NCBI RefSeq assembly: GCF_902804475.1
Contig: NZ_CADCSU010000068.1
Coordinates: 21,455-85,454 of the forward strand
From: Flavobacterium bizetiae
GTDB lineage: Bacteria; Bacteroidota; Bacteroidia; Flavobacteriales; Flavobacteriaceae
DNA length: 64,000 nt
Direction: 5' to 3'
In this document: positions 17,044-26,909 of the stretch, piece by piece
Numbering within the stretch: the first letter of the stretch is position 1
Layout of the letters: each line of letters opens with the position of its first letter
Translations under genes and position numbers: made by a program
The notes under the pieces: generated by a model
What the model was told of the DNA's origin: nothing
Database searches by the model: none
What the model saw: only the letters and a program-made list of their open reading frames with translations

Positions 17044-19845
17044 TTAGTTCTGTTCTTTGAGTGGGGTAATCGTAACCGGACCTAATAATCCCGATGGCAT
17101 AGGTTCCCATTTTTTGGCATCGAATTTTTTATAATCTTTATCGACCATATTGATTTCGTAAAAAATCTTCCATTCTTCGCCCTTTAGTTCTTTATCCCTG
17201 ATCCTGTTGGCAGAGAGATTCGTAACCTGAATTTTGAGTTTGTTTTTCCCTGATTTAAGTTTTGTAACATTCAATTGATAAGGAACTGACCAGGCTGTAC
17301 CAATAAATTCATCATTAAGCCAGACTTTGGCACTTTCGCGAACATCTCCTAAATTCAGACTCCATTGATCTGCTTTAGTATTTGGTTTGTCAAATTCTAA
17401 GCTGTAAGTTGCGCTTCCGGAAAATGCCCCGGCTTGGGGACTTAATTTTGTCCAGGATTCAAGATGCGATACCGTTGCGCTTGCAGGCAACTCAGGACCG
17501 CCTTTGTCAAAAGTTATTTTCCAGTTTCCTTTCAAAGCAATGGCATCAGCAGAAGGCTCATAATAATTCCATTTTTTTTGCGAAGCTGTATTTTCTGTTT
17601 TTAGAAAATAAGATTGTCCCGGTGCTATTTTAATTTTAACCAATGTTGTAGTGGCATTTTTAGTAACAACTGCATTGCCATAATCTCTGGTTAACGGATC
17701 GAAAATCACCACTTCTTTATTCCCAATCTGAAGCGGAATAAAAGTATCTATCGTTTTTGGAGTATGGTTGACCAAATAATATATTTTTTCGCCATCGATA
17801 GCTCTTCGGGTATATTTTAAACCGGTATCAACAAGCGTTTCAGGATACAAGTGTGCATTTTCTAAAGCTTTAAAGACATCCGAAGCAGGCTGTATCAGGT
17901 CTTTGTTTGTGGCTAAAAAATTTTGAAGTTTTTCTTCCTGTTTTTTATAATCATTAAATCCGGGAACCGATTCCGGTAATCCTTCAAAAATAATCGATCC
18001 TCCTGCTTTTTTAAGTTCAATTAGTTTTTGCAAAGTAGTAAGGGGCATTTTTTTGCAAGACGGAATAATCAGCGATTTAAAGCTGCCGCCCGGTAGCATT
18101 ATTTTCCCATTCACCACTTTTGCATCGGCTATAAAGTTGTCAGAGATAAAGTCTACACCATATCCTTTTTTTATTAAACTTCTTGTGGTGTCATAAAAAG
18201 AGGTGTCGTATAACCATTCTGATAAAGAATGTATTTTGAACTGAAAGAACAAATTGCCCTTTTGATATTTGTCCCATGTATCAAAAATTGGCCAGTAAAG
18301 CAGGATTTCATTATCCGGTTTTCCTTGTTGCAATAAAGACTGGCAATTGGAAATGTAAGAGAATAAAGCCGGAGCGTCTTCCCAAATAGCATTATTGGCA
18401 TTAAAATTTACAGAAGCATAAAATTGCCATCCCGGCCATGCTGCTCTTTCTGGCGAATAAGTAGATCCGTGCAGGAAAACATGATTAACCCCGTTGAGCA
18501 TTAAATCTTCGACCTCAGGTTTGCATTGCGATAATGCCGTTTTAAAATGTTCTCTGAGCCACGTAAAAGTCTCTGATGAAACCAGATTTTTGCCCGATAT
18601 ATGAGCAGCCGATGAGGAGAATTTCAGCATTACCGGATCAGCATCGCCTTCGCGGATATCTTCTTTTTCACGTCTGAAACCCGGAATATCAAAAGGCATT
18701 GATCCAAAAGTTTCGCACTCGGGAATATCTGCCGAGGCATATAAATCGATGAGATTGCCAGGAGAACCATGCGCCTGAAGTTTGGTTTTAAAGTTTTTAG
18801 AATGCGCCCAGGCAGTCCATGACAGATCGAATTTATTTAGCAATAAATCGCCAATCGTTTGCCTGTAATCGCTTCTGATTCTGTTACTAATTTCATTATC
18901 AGTTTCATTCAGTAAAAGAGGCAGTTCTTTTTTAAGGTCATAACCACGTAAGGCTTTAAATTCTTCGAAAAAATTCGGGGTAAAATCAGTTCCGTAAACT
19001 TCAAAACTATCATTGAAAATTGCCCTGATTTTTCCTTCTCGGCCTTTAAAAGCGGTATTAAAAGGAACCACATAAGCATTAAGAGCTTCCTTGGAATAAT
19101 GATCTAAAGTATATCCTTTTCCGCCCGGTGCAGCCCTTTTTACTTCCTGTCCAGTTTTTCCGCTAAAAACGGCATAAATGGTATAATCTTTTTTACCCGC
19201 TTTCCAGTTCAGTTTATTGGGTTCTGATATATCGGGCAAAGCAACGTGATTGCCCTCAATTCCTTTGTCTTTGGCATTCACTTTATTCTTCTTTAACTGA
19301 TCTGTTAAGTTGATATAAGTGCCATCGCTTGCGTAAGCTACAACATACAAAAGGTCAGCAGGTACTTTTTCTTTGCTGTTGCTAAGCGTAATATTTTTAT
19401 TGAAAGTCTCATTCTTCTTTACAGGATATTTCTCTACAATTAGTTTTGAAGCGGCATGAGGCAAAGTGACATGAGAACCTCCGTAAGGCCAGCCTGTTCC
19501 TAATACCATATCGACCTGCATGTGCAGACTATCAGCAATATGAATAGTATAATCCAGCATTTCCATCCATTTTGGAGAGAGATAATCGATAAAATTGTTT
19601 TCTTCTCCTTTTACACCATATATAGGAGTGATCTCCACACCGCCAATTCCGGCTTTGTAAAAGTCGGTAAGGCTCTTTTTCAGGTTGGGTTTATCGACAG
19701 CACTTCCCATCCACCACCAACGCGTCCAGGGCTGATTAATGTTGGTCGATTTTGGCCAGGGAGAACCGGAGGTTTCCTGTGCGAAAGTACTGAGAGCGCA
19801 GGAAAAGAATAATGTAATAAAGAGGTTTGATTTGGTTATTTTCAT
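17044..19845 (-). CDS. Alpha-L-rhamnosidase, GH106
   Basis: 933 residues from the ATG at 19845. The open frame continues to a TTG at 19857. A signal peptide ends near TFAQE. The N-terminal motif WTRWWWMGSAVDKPNLKKSL, GGVEITPIYGVKGEE and VDMVLGTGWPYGGSHV identify the GH106 family, which releases L-rhamnose from rhamnogalacturonan side chains or ends. The C-terminus carries a galactose-binding-like beta-sandwich (about residues 780-925). It is the first gene of a minus-strand pair with GH105, reading away from the SusC/SusD operon. Its promoter carries the locus's tandem decamer. Confidence 0.92.
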   Translation of the reverse strand: MKITKSNLFITLFFSCALSTFAQETSGSPWPKSTNINQPWTRWWWMGSAVDKPNLKKSLTDFYKAGIGGVEITPIYGVKGEENNFIDYLSPKWMEMLDYTIHIADSLHMQVDMVLGTGWPYGGSHVTLPHAASKLIVEKYPVKKNETFNKNITLSNSKEKVPADLLYVVAYASDGTYINLTDQLKKNKVNAKDKGIEGNHVALPDISEPNKLNWKAGKKDYTIYAVFSGKTGQEVKRAAPGGKGYTLDHYSKEALNAYVVPFNTAFKGREGKIRAIFNDSFEVYGTDFTPNFFEEFKALRGYDLKKELPLLLNETDNEISNRIRSDYRQTIGDLLLNKFDLSWTAWAHSKNFKTKLQAHGSPGNLIDLYASADIPECETFGSMPFDIPGFRREKEDIREGDADPVMLKFSSSAAHISGKNLVSSETFTWLREHFKTALSQCKPEVEDLMLNGVNHVFLHGSTYSPERAAWPGWQFYASVNFNANNAIWEDAPALFSYISNCQSLLQQGKPDNEILLYWPIFDTWDKYQKGNLFFQFKIHSLSEWLYDTSFYDTTRSLIKKGYGVDFISDNFIADAKVVNGKIMLPGGSFKSLIIPSCKKMPLTTLQKLIELKKAGGSIIFEGLPESVPGFNDYKKQEEKLQNFLATNKDLIQPASDVFKALENAHLYPETLVDTGLKYTRRAIDGEKIYYLVNHTPKTIDTFIPLQIGNKEVVIFDPLTRDYGNAVVTKNATTTLVKIKIAPGQSYFLKTENTASQKKWNYYEPSADAIALKGNWKITFDKGGPELPASATVSHLESWTKLSPQAGAFSGSATYSLEFDKPNTKADQWSLNLGDVRESAKVWLNDEFIGTAWSVPYQLNVTKLKSGKNKLKIQVTNLSANRIRDKELKGEEWKIFYEINMVDKDYKKFDAKKWEPMPSGLLGPVTITPLKEQN

Positions 19846-19936
19846 TATTTTACTCAAAAGTTTTAGTGGTTACTAAATTAATCACTTCACATTATTAAAA
19901 AATTATGCCAGGACAATTTTATAGTAGTAATAAAAG

Positions 19937-19982
19937 TAAAAGTATTAGTATCGTATCAAAAGGCTATCCTGTAGCATCCTGT
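19937..19982 (-). promoter_or_regulatory. Tandem-decamer promoter of GH106
   Basis: Read on the minus strand, ACAGGATGCT then ACAGGATAGC lie head to tail (19982-19963), followed by exactly 18 bp and the -7 box TACTTTTA (19944-19937), which matches TAnnTTTG except for the last base. No -33 TTG is needed if the decamers bind an activator. The start codon is about 90 bp downstream. Confidence 0.62.
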
Positions 19983-20207
19983 TTTTGGCAATTATATCCA
20001 AAAATGAAATACTTAATGAATGTACCTACTTATTTTATAATTCTTCTTTTTTTATAAAAATAAATATCAAATGATAAAAAATATTTTATTTAAATTTTTG
20101 ATATGATATTTATTATTCTTTCAATTTATTTAGAGATTGTAAATCAGTCAGTTGTGGGATTTTTGTCTTAAAATAAATATAAAAAACCTATAAGACGCTG
20201 AAATCTA

Positions 20208-20253
20208 ACAGGATACTACAGGATGCCACCAATACAAGTTCTGGATAAATTTG
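20208..20253 (+). promoter_or_regulatory. Tandem-decamer promoter of susC
   Basis: ACAGGATACT and ACAGGATGCC (20208-20227) are direct repeats one helical turn apart. They are followed after 18 bp by a perfect -7 box TAAATTTG (20246-20253). The susC ATG is 34 bp further on. Confidence 0.68.
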
Positions 20254-20287
20254 AAAAAACTATTAAACTAACCAAAATTTAACTTTT

Positions 20288-23200
20288 ATGAAAAACAAGC
20301 TTAATCTTTTGCTGATTATGGCCTTCTTTGCTTTGTTGCACGGATCGGTTTATGGGCAAGAAAAAACGGTTACAGGAACAGTTACTGATCCGTCGAAACT
20401 CTCTATTCCGGGAGCCAATGTAATTGTGAAGGGAACCAATAGAGGAGCTAGTACTGACTTTGATGGAAAATTCAGCATAAAGGTATCTGAAGGAGAAACC
20501 CTGGTTTTTTCTTTCGTGGGATTTTTGAAAAAAGAAATAAAAATAGGAGCTTCAACTACTTACAATGTTTCTTTAGATGCAGAGAGTTCAAACTTAAATG
20601 AAGTAGTAGTGATAGGGTACGGAACCCAAAAGAAAAAATTAACTACGGGCGCCATTTCAGGTATTAAAACAGAAAATTTTACAGAGCGACCAATTTCAAG
20701 AATCGATCAGGGATTAATAGGGCAGGTAGCCGGTGTTCGTGTCAAGCAAACCACGGGTTTACCAGGTCAGCCATTTAGTATCGAAATCAGGGGATCAGGA
20801 TCAATTACGGCAGGAAACGAACCTTTGTACGTGGTGGACGGATTTCCTATTTATACAGAAGGATCTAACAGTAATGGTGGATTTTCAAGCGGAAGCCCTT
20901 TAGATAATATGAACCCCAATGATGTAGAATCGATTGAAGTATTAAAAGATGCAGCAGCAGCTTCTATTTACGGATCAAGAGCTTCAAATGGAGTTGTTTT
21001 AATTACCACTAAAAAAGGAAAAAAAGGGAAAACAAAATTTACGTTTAATATGTATGGCGGTGTAAATAAAGAAGCCAACAGAGTAGATATGTTATCTGCA
21101 CAGGGATGGATCGACAGGGCAAAAACCATGATTGATTCGCAATGGGTAGGATCAGGAATTGCAGGAGCTTCGGCAAGTCAGAACAACGCAGAGAGAATTG
21201 CGGCTTACAATGCTAAAAATCCAACTGCACCTCTTAACACAGCAAATACAAGATATTATACTTATTTGTATGATGAAAGATGGGACATTCCGGGACATCC
21301 GGGACTTGATTATATCGACTGGCAGGATAAAGTTTTCCGTACAGGAGAATTCAACAACTATCAATTATCGGCTTCGGGAGCTACAGATGTGGTGAATTAT
21401 TACGTATCTGCCAATTATCAAAAAAATACAGGATACATCATTGGAACGGATTATACTTTATTTTCGGCAAGAGCCAATGTTGATTTTAAATTATCAGAAA
21501 ACTTTAAAACCGGAATAAACATTGCGCCATCCTACTCGATCAGAAACGATCCGGGTGTAGAAGGAAAAGACAATACGTTATTTAAAGCCCTTACAGCAAC
21601 ACCGGTTTTTGAAAGCGCTTCTAATGCGGCAGGAGAAAAATACACAACAAGATACGCCTGGGGAAGCAGTACAACCAATATGCTAAATGCATTGGCGAGA
21701 ACAGGAAAAAACTCCATGTACAGAACTTTGATTTCTACTTATGCCAGTTATCAGTTTGTAAAAGGACTTACCTGGAAAACGACATTAAACTTTGATAACT
21801 CAGATAATACTACAGAAAGTTATACGCCAAATGATGTTCAGGCAAGTATTAGAGGGGCTTATAATACCTACAGAAGACAAAATTTAGTCAATGAAAATAC
21901 CTTAAACTGGGACAAATCATTTGGCGATCATAATTTCAATATATTGTTAGGACAGTCTTTCAGCTCATACGAAATCATGAGGTCAAACTTATCTTCGGGA
22001 GCATTATACAATAGTTCAACAGTTGAAACATTGCCAACAGGATCTTTGGGATCTACAAATGCTGAAAAAAGTACGTTACTGTCTTATTTTGCAAGGTTGC
22101 AGTACAATTACAAAGAAAAATACATTTTGTCTGCCAGTGTGAGACGAGATGGTTCTTCAAAATTTGGATCAGACAGACAATGGGGCGTTTTCCCTTCACT
22201 ATCACTAGCATGGAGGGTAAAACAAGAACAATTTTTACAAAAAGTAGACTGGCTTAGCGACTTAAAACTAAGAGCAAGCGGTGGACTTAACGGAAGTAAC
22301 AATATTGGAAGTTATGCTTCGTACGCAACATTGGCCACTTACAATTATTCTATTGGCGGAGCAGCAGCCATAGGGCAGGGAGCATCATCAATTGCAAACC
22401 CTTCATTGCATTGGGAAGAATCAAGAAGTATTGATTTTGGGTTAGATTTTGGAATCTTAAAAAACAGACTTTCAGGAACATTTGAAGTATACAGAAAAAA
22501 TAACAGCGAATTGTTATTAAGAGTGCCTATCGTTGGAGCAACCGGATTTACAAGTTATCTTACCAATGTTGGTGAAGTACAAAATCAAGGTTGGGAATTT
22601 GAATTGAGTTCTCTAAATGTGAAGACGCCTAATTTTGAGTGGAGAACATCGGCAAACTTAAGTCACAATGAAAATAAAGTTTTGGCTCTGGGTCCGGGTC
22701 AGTCGAAAATTGAAATTAGTAATGCGTATGACGGAGGAATTCCGTTTGTAAAATTAGAAGTAGGAAAACCAATGTATACCATATTTGGATTACAGCAAAA
22801 CGGAGTCGTAACTCAGGCTGATATCGATGCAGGGGGAACTACAATTGGAGGGAACAAATTAGTATTGGGAGATCCTCGCTATATTGATCAGAACGGAGAT
22901 AAAAAAATCAATTCAGATGACCGTGTGGATTTAGGAAATCCAACTCCAAAATATACCTGGGGAATCACCAATACCTTCAAGTATAAAGATATCGACGTAA
23001 ACATCTTAGTTCAGGGACAAAACGGAGGAACAGTTTACGGATTAACCGGAAGAGCTATTGACCGTACCGGAATGGGTTCTGTTGAGAATTCACTTAATGT
23101 AGATCCATCTGTGAGAGGAAACTGGAGAACTTCTTTTGGATATCAGGCCAATTCAGATTGGTTGTACAAGTCAGATTATGTGAGTGTTAGAAACATCACA

Positions 23201-23431
23201 ATTGGTTATAACCTAAGACAAGCCATTAAAGGTTTAAGCAGAATCGATAATATGAGACTTTATGTAACAGGAGAAAACTGGTTCTACTGGAACAAATATA
23301 AAGTAGGTTTTAACCCGGAAGCGGTAAATACTTCAGCGAGTTCAAACAGCGATTTTTCTGTACCGGTAGATTATGGAGGAGCTCCTTTGGCAAAATCTTT
23401 AGTGATAGGACTTAACATTAATTTTAATTAA
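20288..23431 (+). CDS. susC: SusC/RagA-type TonB-linked outer-membrane transporter
   Basis: 1047 residues. Order of parts: signal peptide (1-24), carboxypeptidase-regulatory-like beta domain (about 27-105) with GTVTDPSKLSIPGANVIVKG, the SusC signature NEVVVIGYGTQKK (104-116), plug domain (about 115-230) with PLYVVDGFPI and SIEVLKDAAAASIYGSRASNGV, then a TonB-dependent beta-barrel to the C-terminus. It imports oligosaccharides, here probably rhamnogalacturonan fragments, together with the SusD-like lipoprotein encoded 6 bp downstream. It is first in the main plus-strand operon and has its own tandem-decamer promoter. Confidence 0.96.
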   Translation: MKNKLNLLLIMAFFALLHGSVYGQEKTVTGTVTDPSKLSIPGANVIVKGTNRGASTDFDGKFSIKVSEGETLVFSFVGFLKKEIKIGASTTYNVSLDAESSNLNEVVVIGYGTQKKKLTTGAISGIKTENFTERPISRIDQGLIGQVAGVRVKQTTGLPGQPFSIEIRGSGSITAGNEPLYVVDGFPIYTEGSNSNGGFSSGSPLDNMNPNDVESIEVLKDAAAASIYGSRASNGVVLITTKKGKKGKTKFTFNMYGGVNKEANRVDMLSAQGWIDRAKTMIDSQWVGSGIAGASASQNNAERIAAYNAKNPTAPLNTANTRYYTYLYDERWDIPGHPGLDYIDWQDKVFRTGEFNNYQLSASGATDVVNYYVSANYQKNTGYIIGTDYTLFSARANVDFKLSENFKTGINIAPSYSIRNDPGVEGKDNTLFKALTATPVFESASNAAGEKYTTRYAWGSSTTNMLNALARTGKNSMYRTLISTYASYQFVKGLTWKTTLNFDNSDNTTESYTPNDVQASIRGAYNTYRRQNLVNENTLNWDKSFGDHNFNILLGQSFSSYEIMRSNLSSGALYNSSTVETLPTGSLGSTNAEKSTLLSYFARLQYNYKEKYILSASVRRDGSSKFGSDRQWGVFPSLSLAWRVKQEQFLQKVDWLSDLKLRASGGLNGSNNIGSYASYATLATYNYSIGGAAAIGQGASSIANPSLHWEESRSIDFGLDFGILKNRLSGTFEVYRKNNSELLLRVPIVGATGFTSYLTNVGEVQNQGWEFELSSLNVKTPNFEWRTSANLSHNENKVLALGPGQSKIEISNAYDGGIPFVKLEVGKPMYTIFGLQQNGVVTQADIDAGGTTIGGNKLVLGDPRYIDQNGDKKINSDDRVDLGNPTPKYTWGITNTFKYKDIDVNILVQGQNGGTVYGLTGRAIDRTGMGSVENSLNVDPSVRGNWRTSFGYQANSDWLYKSDYVSVRNITIGYNLRQAIKGLSRIDNMRLYVTGENWFYWNKYKVGFNPEAVNTSASSNSDFSVPVDYGGAPLAKSLVIGLNINFN

Positions 23432-23437
23432 AATAAA

Positions 23438-24964
23438 ATGAAAAAATATATTTATTTACTAACAGTAGTATTGGCAATGACATCCTGCACGGATGAATTG
23501 AATCAGTTGCCTTTATCTCAGGGAACAATCGAGAATTTCTATGCTACGTCGGGTGATTTTGTTCAGGCCAGAAATGCCACGTATTCTGTTGCTTTTCACG
23601 GAATGGGAACATACGGTTATGCCAACAGGGTTTTAAATTTAAGTGAAGTAAGATCAGATAATTTGCTGGCAACAACACAAGCTTCAAGAGATTGGGAAGG
23701 AATTAATAGTTTTTATACCTCGATAAGTTCTAACACTTACGTGAAAGAAGCCTATCTGAGTAATTATAATGCTATTAATAAAGCCAATCAGTTATTAGAG
23801 AAAATCGCCGAAAAAGGAGATCAGATCTTTACGAATCCTGCGGATAAAGCTTCAATGATTGCTGAAGCGCGTTTTCTTAGAGCATTCTGCTATTTTGATT
23901 TATTAAGATGGTTTGGTAGAGTTCCATTAATGGAAAAAACAATGACCGCGACCGAAGCTGCAAAAATTCCAAGAACTCCGGTTGTAGATGTTTATAAATT
24001 AATTATTTCAGATCTTGAACAAGCGATTCCGGATCTTGCTCCTTCATACGACGCGGCCAATTACGGAAGAGTTACCAAATACGGCGCAAAGGCATTATTA
24101 GGTCTTGTATACATGACGCGTTCAAGCCCAACCTATAATATTGATGGTGCTACACTTGGATTAAATGAATGGGATAAAGCTTATCAGCAATTAAATGATA
24201 TTAAATTAAGTGGCTTATATGCTTTTGCAGCAGATTACGAGCCTATTTTTAAAGTAGAAGGAATTACCAATAAAGAAAACGTATTGACCATTCCCTACAC
24301 TCAAAGTTTACCACTTGCCGTTGGGGGTAATTTTATGGTAGAGTTAGGGTACGAACCTTATTTTGCCTCAGTAAATTTATCAGCACAGGGAGCTCTTGAA
24401 GCAAAACCAATTTCTACAGGATTTTTGAATTTATTTGCAGAAACAGACAAAAGAAAAATTTACGGTATAGCAACCAGTTATACAGTAGCAACAGGAACTT
24501 ATAAAGGAAGTTATACATTACCTGTTTTCAAAAAATACATTGATGCTACCAGATACGGAAACGGTCGTGAAGACTGGGGTGTAGATTTTATGGTAACGCG
24601 TTACACAGATGTATTAATGCTTATGGCCGAGTGTACACTTCACGGTGGTGGAGGTTCGCAGGCAGAAGTTGATGATATTGTAAATAAAGTTAGAACAAGA
24701 GCAGGAGTTCCGGCAAATGCTTCTAATATTACTTTGGATGATTTGTTTACGGAAAGAAGAAAAGAATTTTTCTCTGAAGGAACAAGATGGTTTGACCTGA
24801 TCAGATCAGGAAAAGCAGTAACAACTATGAACGCCTGGAAAGCAGCAGAAGATACCGAGGGGAAAATTAGAACAATCGAAAACAATTCGTTGTTATATCC
24901 AATTCCGTTATCAGAAATCTTAGCCGTTCCTGGACTTTACGATCAAAATCCGGGTTACGATTAA
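23438..24964 (+). CDS. susD: SusD/RagB-type surface glycan-binding lipoprotein
   Basis: 508 residues with a lipoprotein signal peptide (lipobox MTSC, Cys17). The SusD/RagB fold is indicated by the helical TPR-like N-terminal half (AEARFLRAFCYFDLLRWFGRVPL) and the C-terminal FTERRKEFFSEGTRWFDLIRSG with YPIPLSEI. It caps the SusC barrel and captures oligosaccharides. The 6 bp spacing from susC and the terminator after it are typical of the pair. Confidence 0.96.
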   Translation: MKKYIYLLTVVLAMTSCTDELNQLPLSQGTIENFYATSGDFVQARNATYSVAFHGMGTYGYANRVLNLSEVRSDNLLATTQASRDWEGINSFYTSISSNTYVKEAYLSNYNAINKANQLLEKIAEKGDQIFTNPADKASMIAEARFLRAFCYFDLLRWFGRVPLMEKTMTATEAAKIPRTPVVDVYKLIISDLEQAIPDLAPSYDAANYGRVTKYGAKALLGLVYMTRSSPTYNIDGATLGLNEWDKAYQQLNDIKLSGLYAFAADYEPIFKVEGITNKENVLTIPYTQSLPLAVGGNFMVELGYEPYFASVNLSAQGALEAKPISTGFLNLFAETDKRKIYGIATSYTVATGTYKGSYTLPVFKKYIDATRYGNGREDWGVDFMVTRYTDVLMLMAECTLHGGGGSQAEVDDIVNKVRTRAGVPANASNITLDDLFTERRKEFFSEGTRWFDLIRSGKAVTTMNAWKAAEDTEGKIRTIENNSLLYPIPLSEILAVPGLYDQNPGYD

Positions 24965-25000
24965 TAATTGGAGTCTTTTTTATTTTTGTTTTTTGAAAAA

Positions 25001-25028
25001 AAGCTGTCTTTTCAGGCAGCTTTTTTTT
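25001..25028 (+). terminator. Terminator after susC-susD
   Basis: AAGCTGTC pairs with the GGCAGCTT region (25001-25022), followed by eight T. It separates susCD from the acetylesterase, which has its own promoter. Confidence 0.75.
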
Positions 25029-25048
25029 AGTTTTAAAATTGAAAATAA

Positions 25049-25094
25049 ACAGGAAAGCACAGGATACCTTTACCGTTTAACTGTTTTAAATTTA
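25049..25094 (+). promoter_or_regulatory. Tandem-decamer promoter of the acetylesterase gene
   Basis: ACAGGAAAGC and ACAGGATACC (25049-25068) are followed after 18 bp by TAAATTTA (25087-25094), matching TAnnTTTG except for the last base. The start codon is 26 bp further. Confidence 0.62.
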
Positions 25095-25120
25095 AAGTTT
25101 TAGTATTAAAAAATATTCAG

Positions 25121-26653
25121 ATGATGTACTTAAAAAGATTTCTTTTATTTCTACTGGTTTTTAGTGTAAAATACTCCATTTCGGCGCAGGTAAAATTGCC
25201 TTCGTTAGTAGCCGATAATATGGTTTTACAGCAAAATGCAAAAGTTAATTTGTGGGGATGGGCAGCGCCAAACGAAAAAATAACCATTCATTTAGGATGG
25301 AACAGTCTTCCGGCAGAAGTTATTGCTGATGCCAATGGAAATTGGAAAACAGCAGTTACAACACCTTTGGGGAGCGAAAAAACGTATGATATTACCCTTA
25401 ATGCATCCAACACAATTGTATTAAAAAATGTCTTAATTGGCGAAGTCTGGCTTTGTTCAGGTCAGTCGAATATGTTTTTTCCTGTGGGGAGAGAAGATAA
25501 AACATGGAAAACCGGAGTTAAAAATTACGAGGAAGAAGTCAAAAATGCCTCATTTCCCAATATTAGATTATTCACCGTGGCTGTAAATGCTTCGCAAACT
25601 CCACTTGAAGATGTTACAGGAAGCTGGAAGGTTTGTACCCCGGAAAGTATTCAGAACTTTTCTGCTGTGGCGTATTTCTTTGGAAGGGATTTATATCAAA
25701 AACTAAATGTTCCCATTGGATTAATTTCGACTTCATGGGGAGGAACAAAAGCAGAAGCGTGGACTGCTCAAAGTGTTTTAGAACAAGATGTTGTCTTTTT
25801 ACCCATTTTGCAGGAAGATGCCAAAAATGAAAAATTATATCAGGAAAAACTGGAAACGTACTATTTAAATCTTACCAACGAACGAATTGCAGCTGCAGCA
25901 AATGCCGAGAAAGGGCAATTGAAAAAGCCTAAAAAAGAAGCCAACAAAACCTCGTATGTTTTATACAATGCAATGCTTCATCCTCTAGTAAATTATACCA
26001 TAAAAGGAGCGATTTGGTATCAGGGCGAAAGCAATTCAGGAAAAGCCTATTTGTACCGATCATTATTTCCGGCAATGGTAAAAAGCTGGAGAGAAGAATG
26101 GAAACAAGGCGATTTTCCGTTTTATTATGTGCAAATTACGCCTCACAAAGGACAAACTCCTGAAATACGTGAAGCGCAATTAATGTCTTTAAAAACAATC
26201 CCAAATAGCGCAATGGCCGTAACGACAGATGTTGGAGACGCCAATAATATTCACCCAATAGACAAGCAGACAGTAGGCTACAGACTGGCTTTGATTGCGC
26301 GCGCTAAAAGCTATGGAGAAAATAAACTGGTGTATTCAGGACCTATTTTTAAAGAAATGAAAATTAAAAAACAAAAAGCACAATTGTTTTTTGATTACGC
26401 CGAATCGGGATTAAAGAAAAATGGAGAAAGTCTAAAAGAATTTGAAATAGCAGGAGAAGATCAGGTTTTTTATCCTGCCGATGCCAAAATTGAAGGGAAA
26501 ACGGTGGTAATTTCTTCTTCAAAGGTAAAAAATCCGATAGCCGTTCGTTTTGCCTGGAAAGCCATTCCGGAGCCTAATTTATTTAATAATGAAAATTTAC
26601 CCGCTTCACCTTTTAGAACAGATGATTGGGAAATTAAAACAGATAAAAAGTAA
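25121..26653 (+). CDS. Carbohydrate acetylesterase (sialate O-acetylesterase-like SGNH hydrolase)
   Basis: 510 residues with a signal peptide ending at SAQ (about residue 23). SGNH-type hydrolase with GQSNM around Ser116 and a candidate catalytic His378 in DANNIHPID. An intervening beta-sandwich and YQGESNSGK fit the SIAE/CE20-like family. Such proteins are often named after sialic acid, but in this locus acetylated pectin is the likely substrate. It is transcribed from its own tandem-decamer promoter. Confidence 0.85.
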   Translation: MMYLKRFLLFLLVFSVKYSISAQVKLPSLVADNMVLQQNAKVNLWGWAAPNEKITIHLGWNSLPAEVIADANGNWKTAVTTPLGSEKTYDITLNASNTIVLKNVLIGEVWLCSGQSNMFFPVGREDKTWKTGVKNYEEEVKNASFPNIRLFTVAVNASQTPLEDVTGSWKVCTPESIQNFSAVAYFFGRDLYQKLNVPIGLISTSWGGTKAEAWTAQSVLEQDVVFLPILQEDAKNEKLYQEKLETYYLNLTNERIAAAANAEKGQLKKPKKEANKTSYVLYNAMLHPLVNYTIKGAIWYQGESNSGKAYLYRSLFPAMVKSWREEWKQGDFPFYYVQITPHKGQTPEIREAQLMSLKTIPNSAMAVTTDVGDANNIHPIDKQTVGYRLALIARAKSYGENKLVYSGPIFKEMKIKKQKAQLFFDYAESGLKKNGESLKEFEIAGEDQVFYPADAKIEGKTVVISSSKVKNPIAVRFAWKAIPEPNLFNNENLPASPFRTDDWEIKTDKK

Positions 26654-26909
26654 GTTGAAGCGTTGTGATTTTTTTAGCCTCAATTTTGTCATCTCGAGCA
26701 ACGAGAGATCACACAAGTAATTCTTCAAAGATTGGCGATTTTGTTTGTCGAGCTTCTCTCGGAGATTTCTCCTGCGTAGAAATGACAATAATGTATTTAA
26801 AATTTGCTTCTTAGCGACTTTGCGAGATTAATTTTATTCTTTATAATCTGTGGCAAAAAAAAAATACGCAGCTATGTTGAAAATAAATCTTAATTGAATA
26901 AAAACTAAA
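26654..26909. repeat. Intergenic dispersed-repeat region, copy 1
   Basis: Contains ATCTCGAGCAACGAGAGATC (26691-26710), CAAAGATTGGCGATTTT nearby, and a later GAGATTTCTCCTGCGTAGAA segment with partial inverted symmetry. A related stretch lies at about 29790-29890. A GCGACTTTGCG segment near 26814 recurs near 39494. It looks like a degenerate family of non-coding flavobacterial repeats. No gene is seen. Confidence 0.5.

Larger units (their letters stand above)
19858..20287. other. Divergent control region between GH106 and susC
   Basis: 430 bp of AT-rich DNA separate the divergent transcripts. It holds two tandem-decamer promoters, listed separately, one for each direction. The part between them (about 19985-20207) shows no gene or repeat. 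Confidence 0.7.

Noticed and set aside
25121..26653. Sialic acid metabolism because of the sialate O-acetylesterase-like family
   Set aside because: No sialidase, transporter or catabolic gene for sialic acid is present. The pectin context gives a better substrate.
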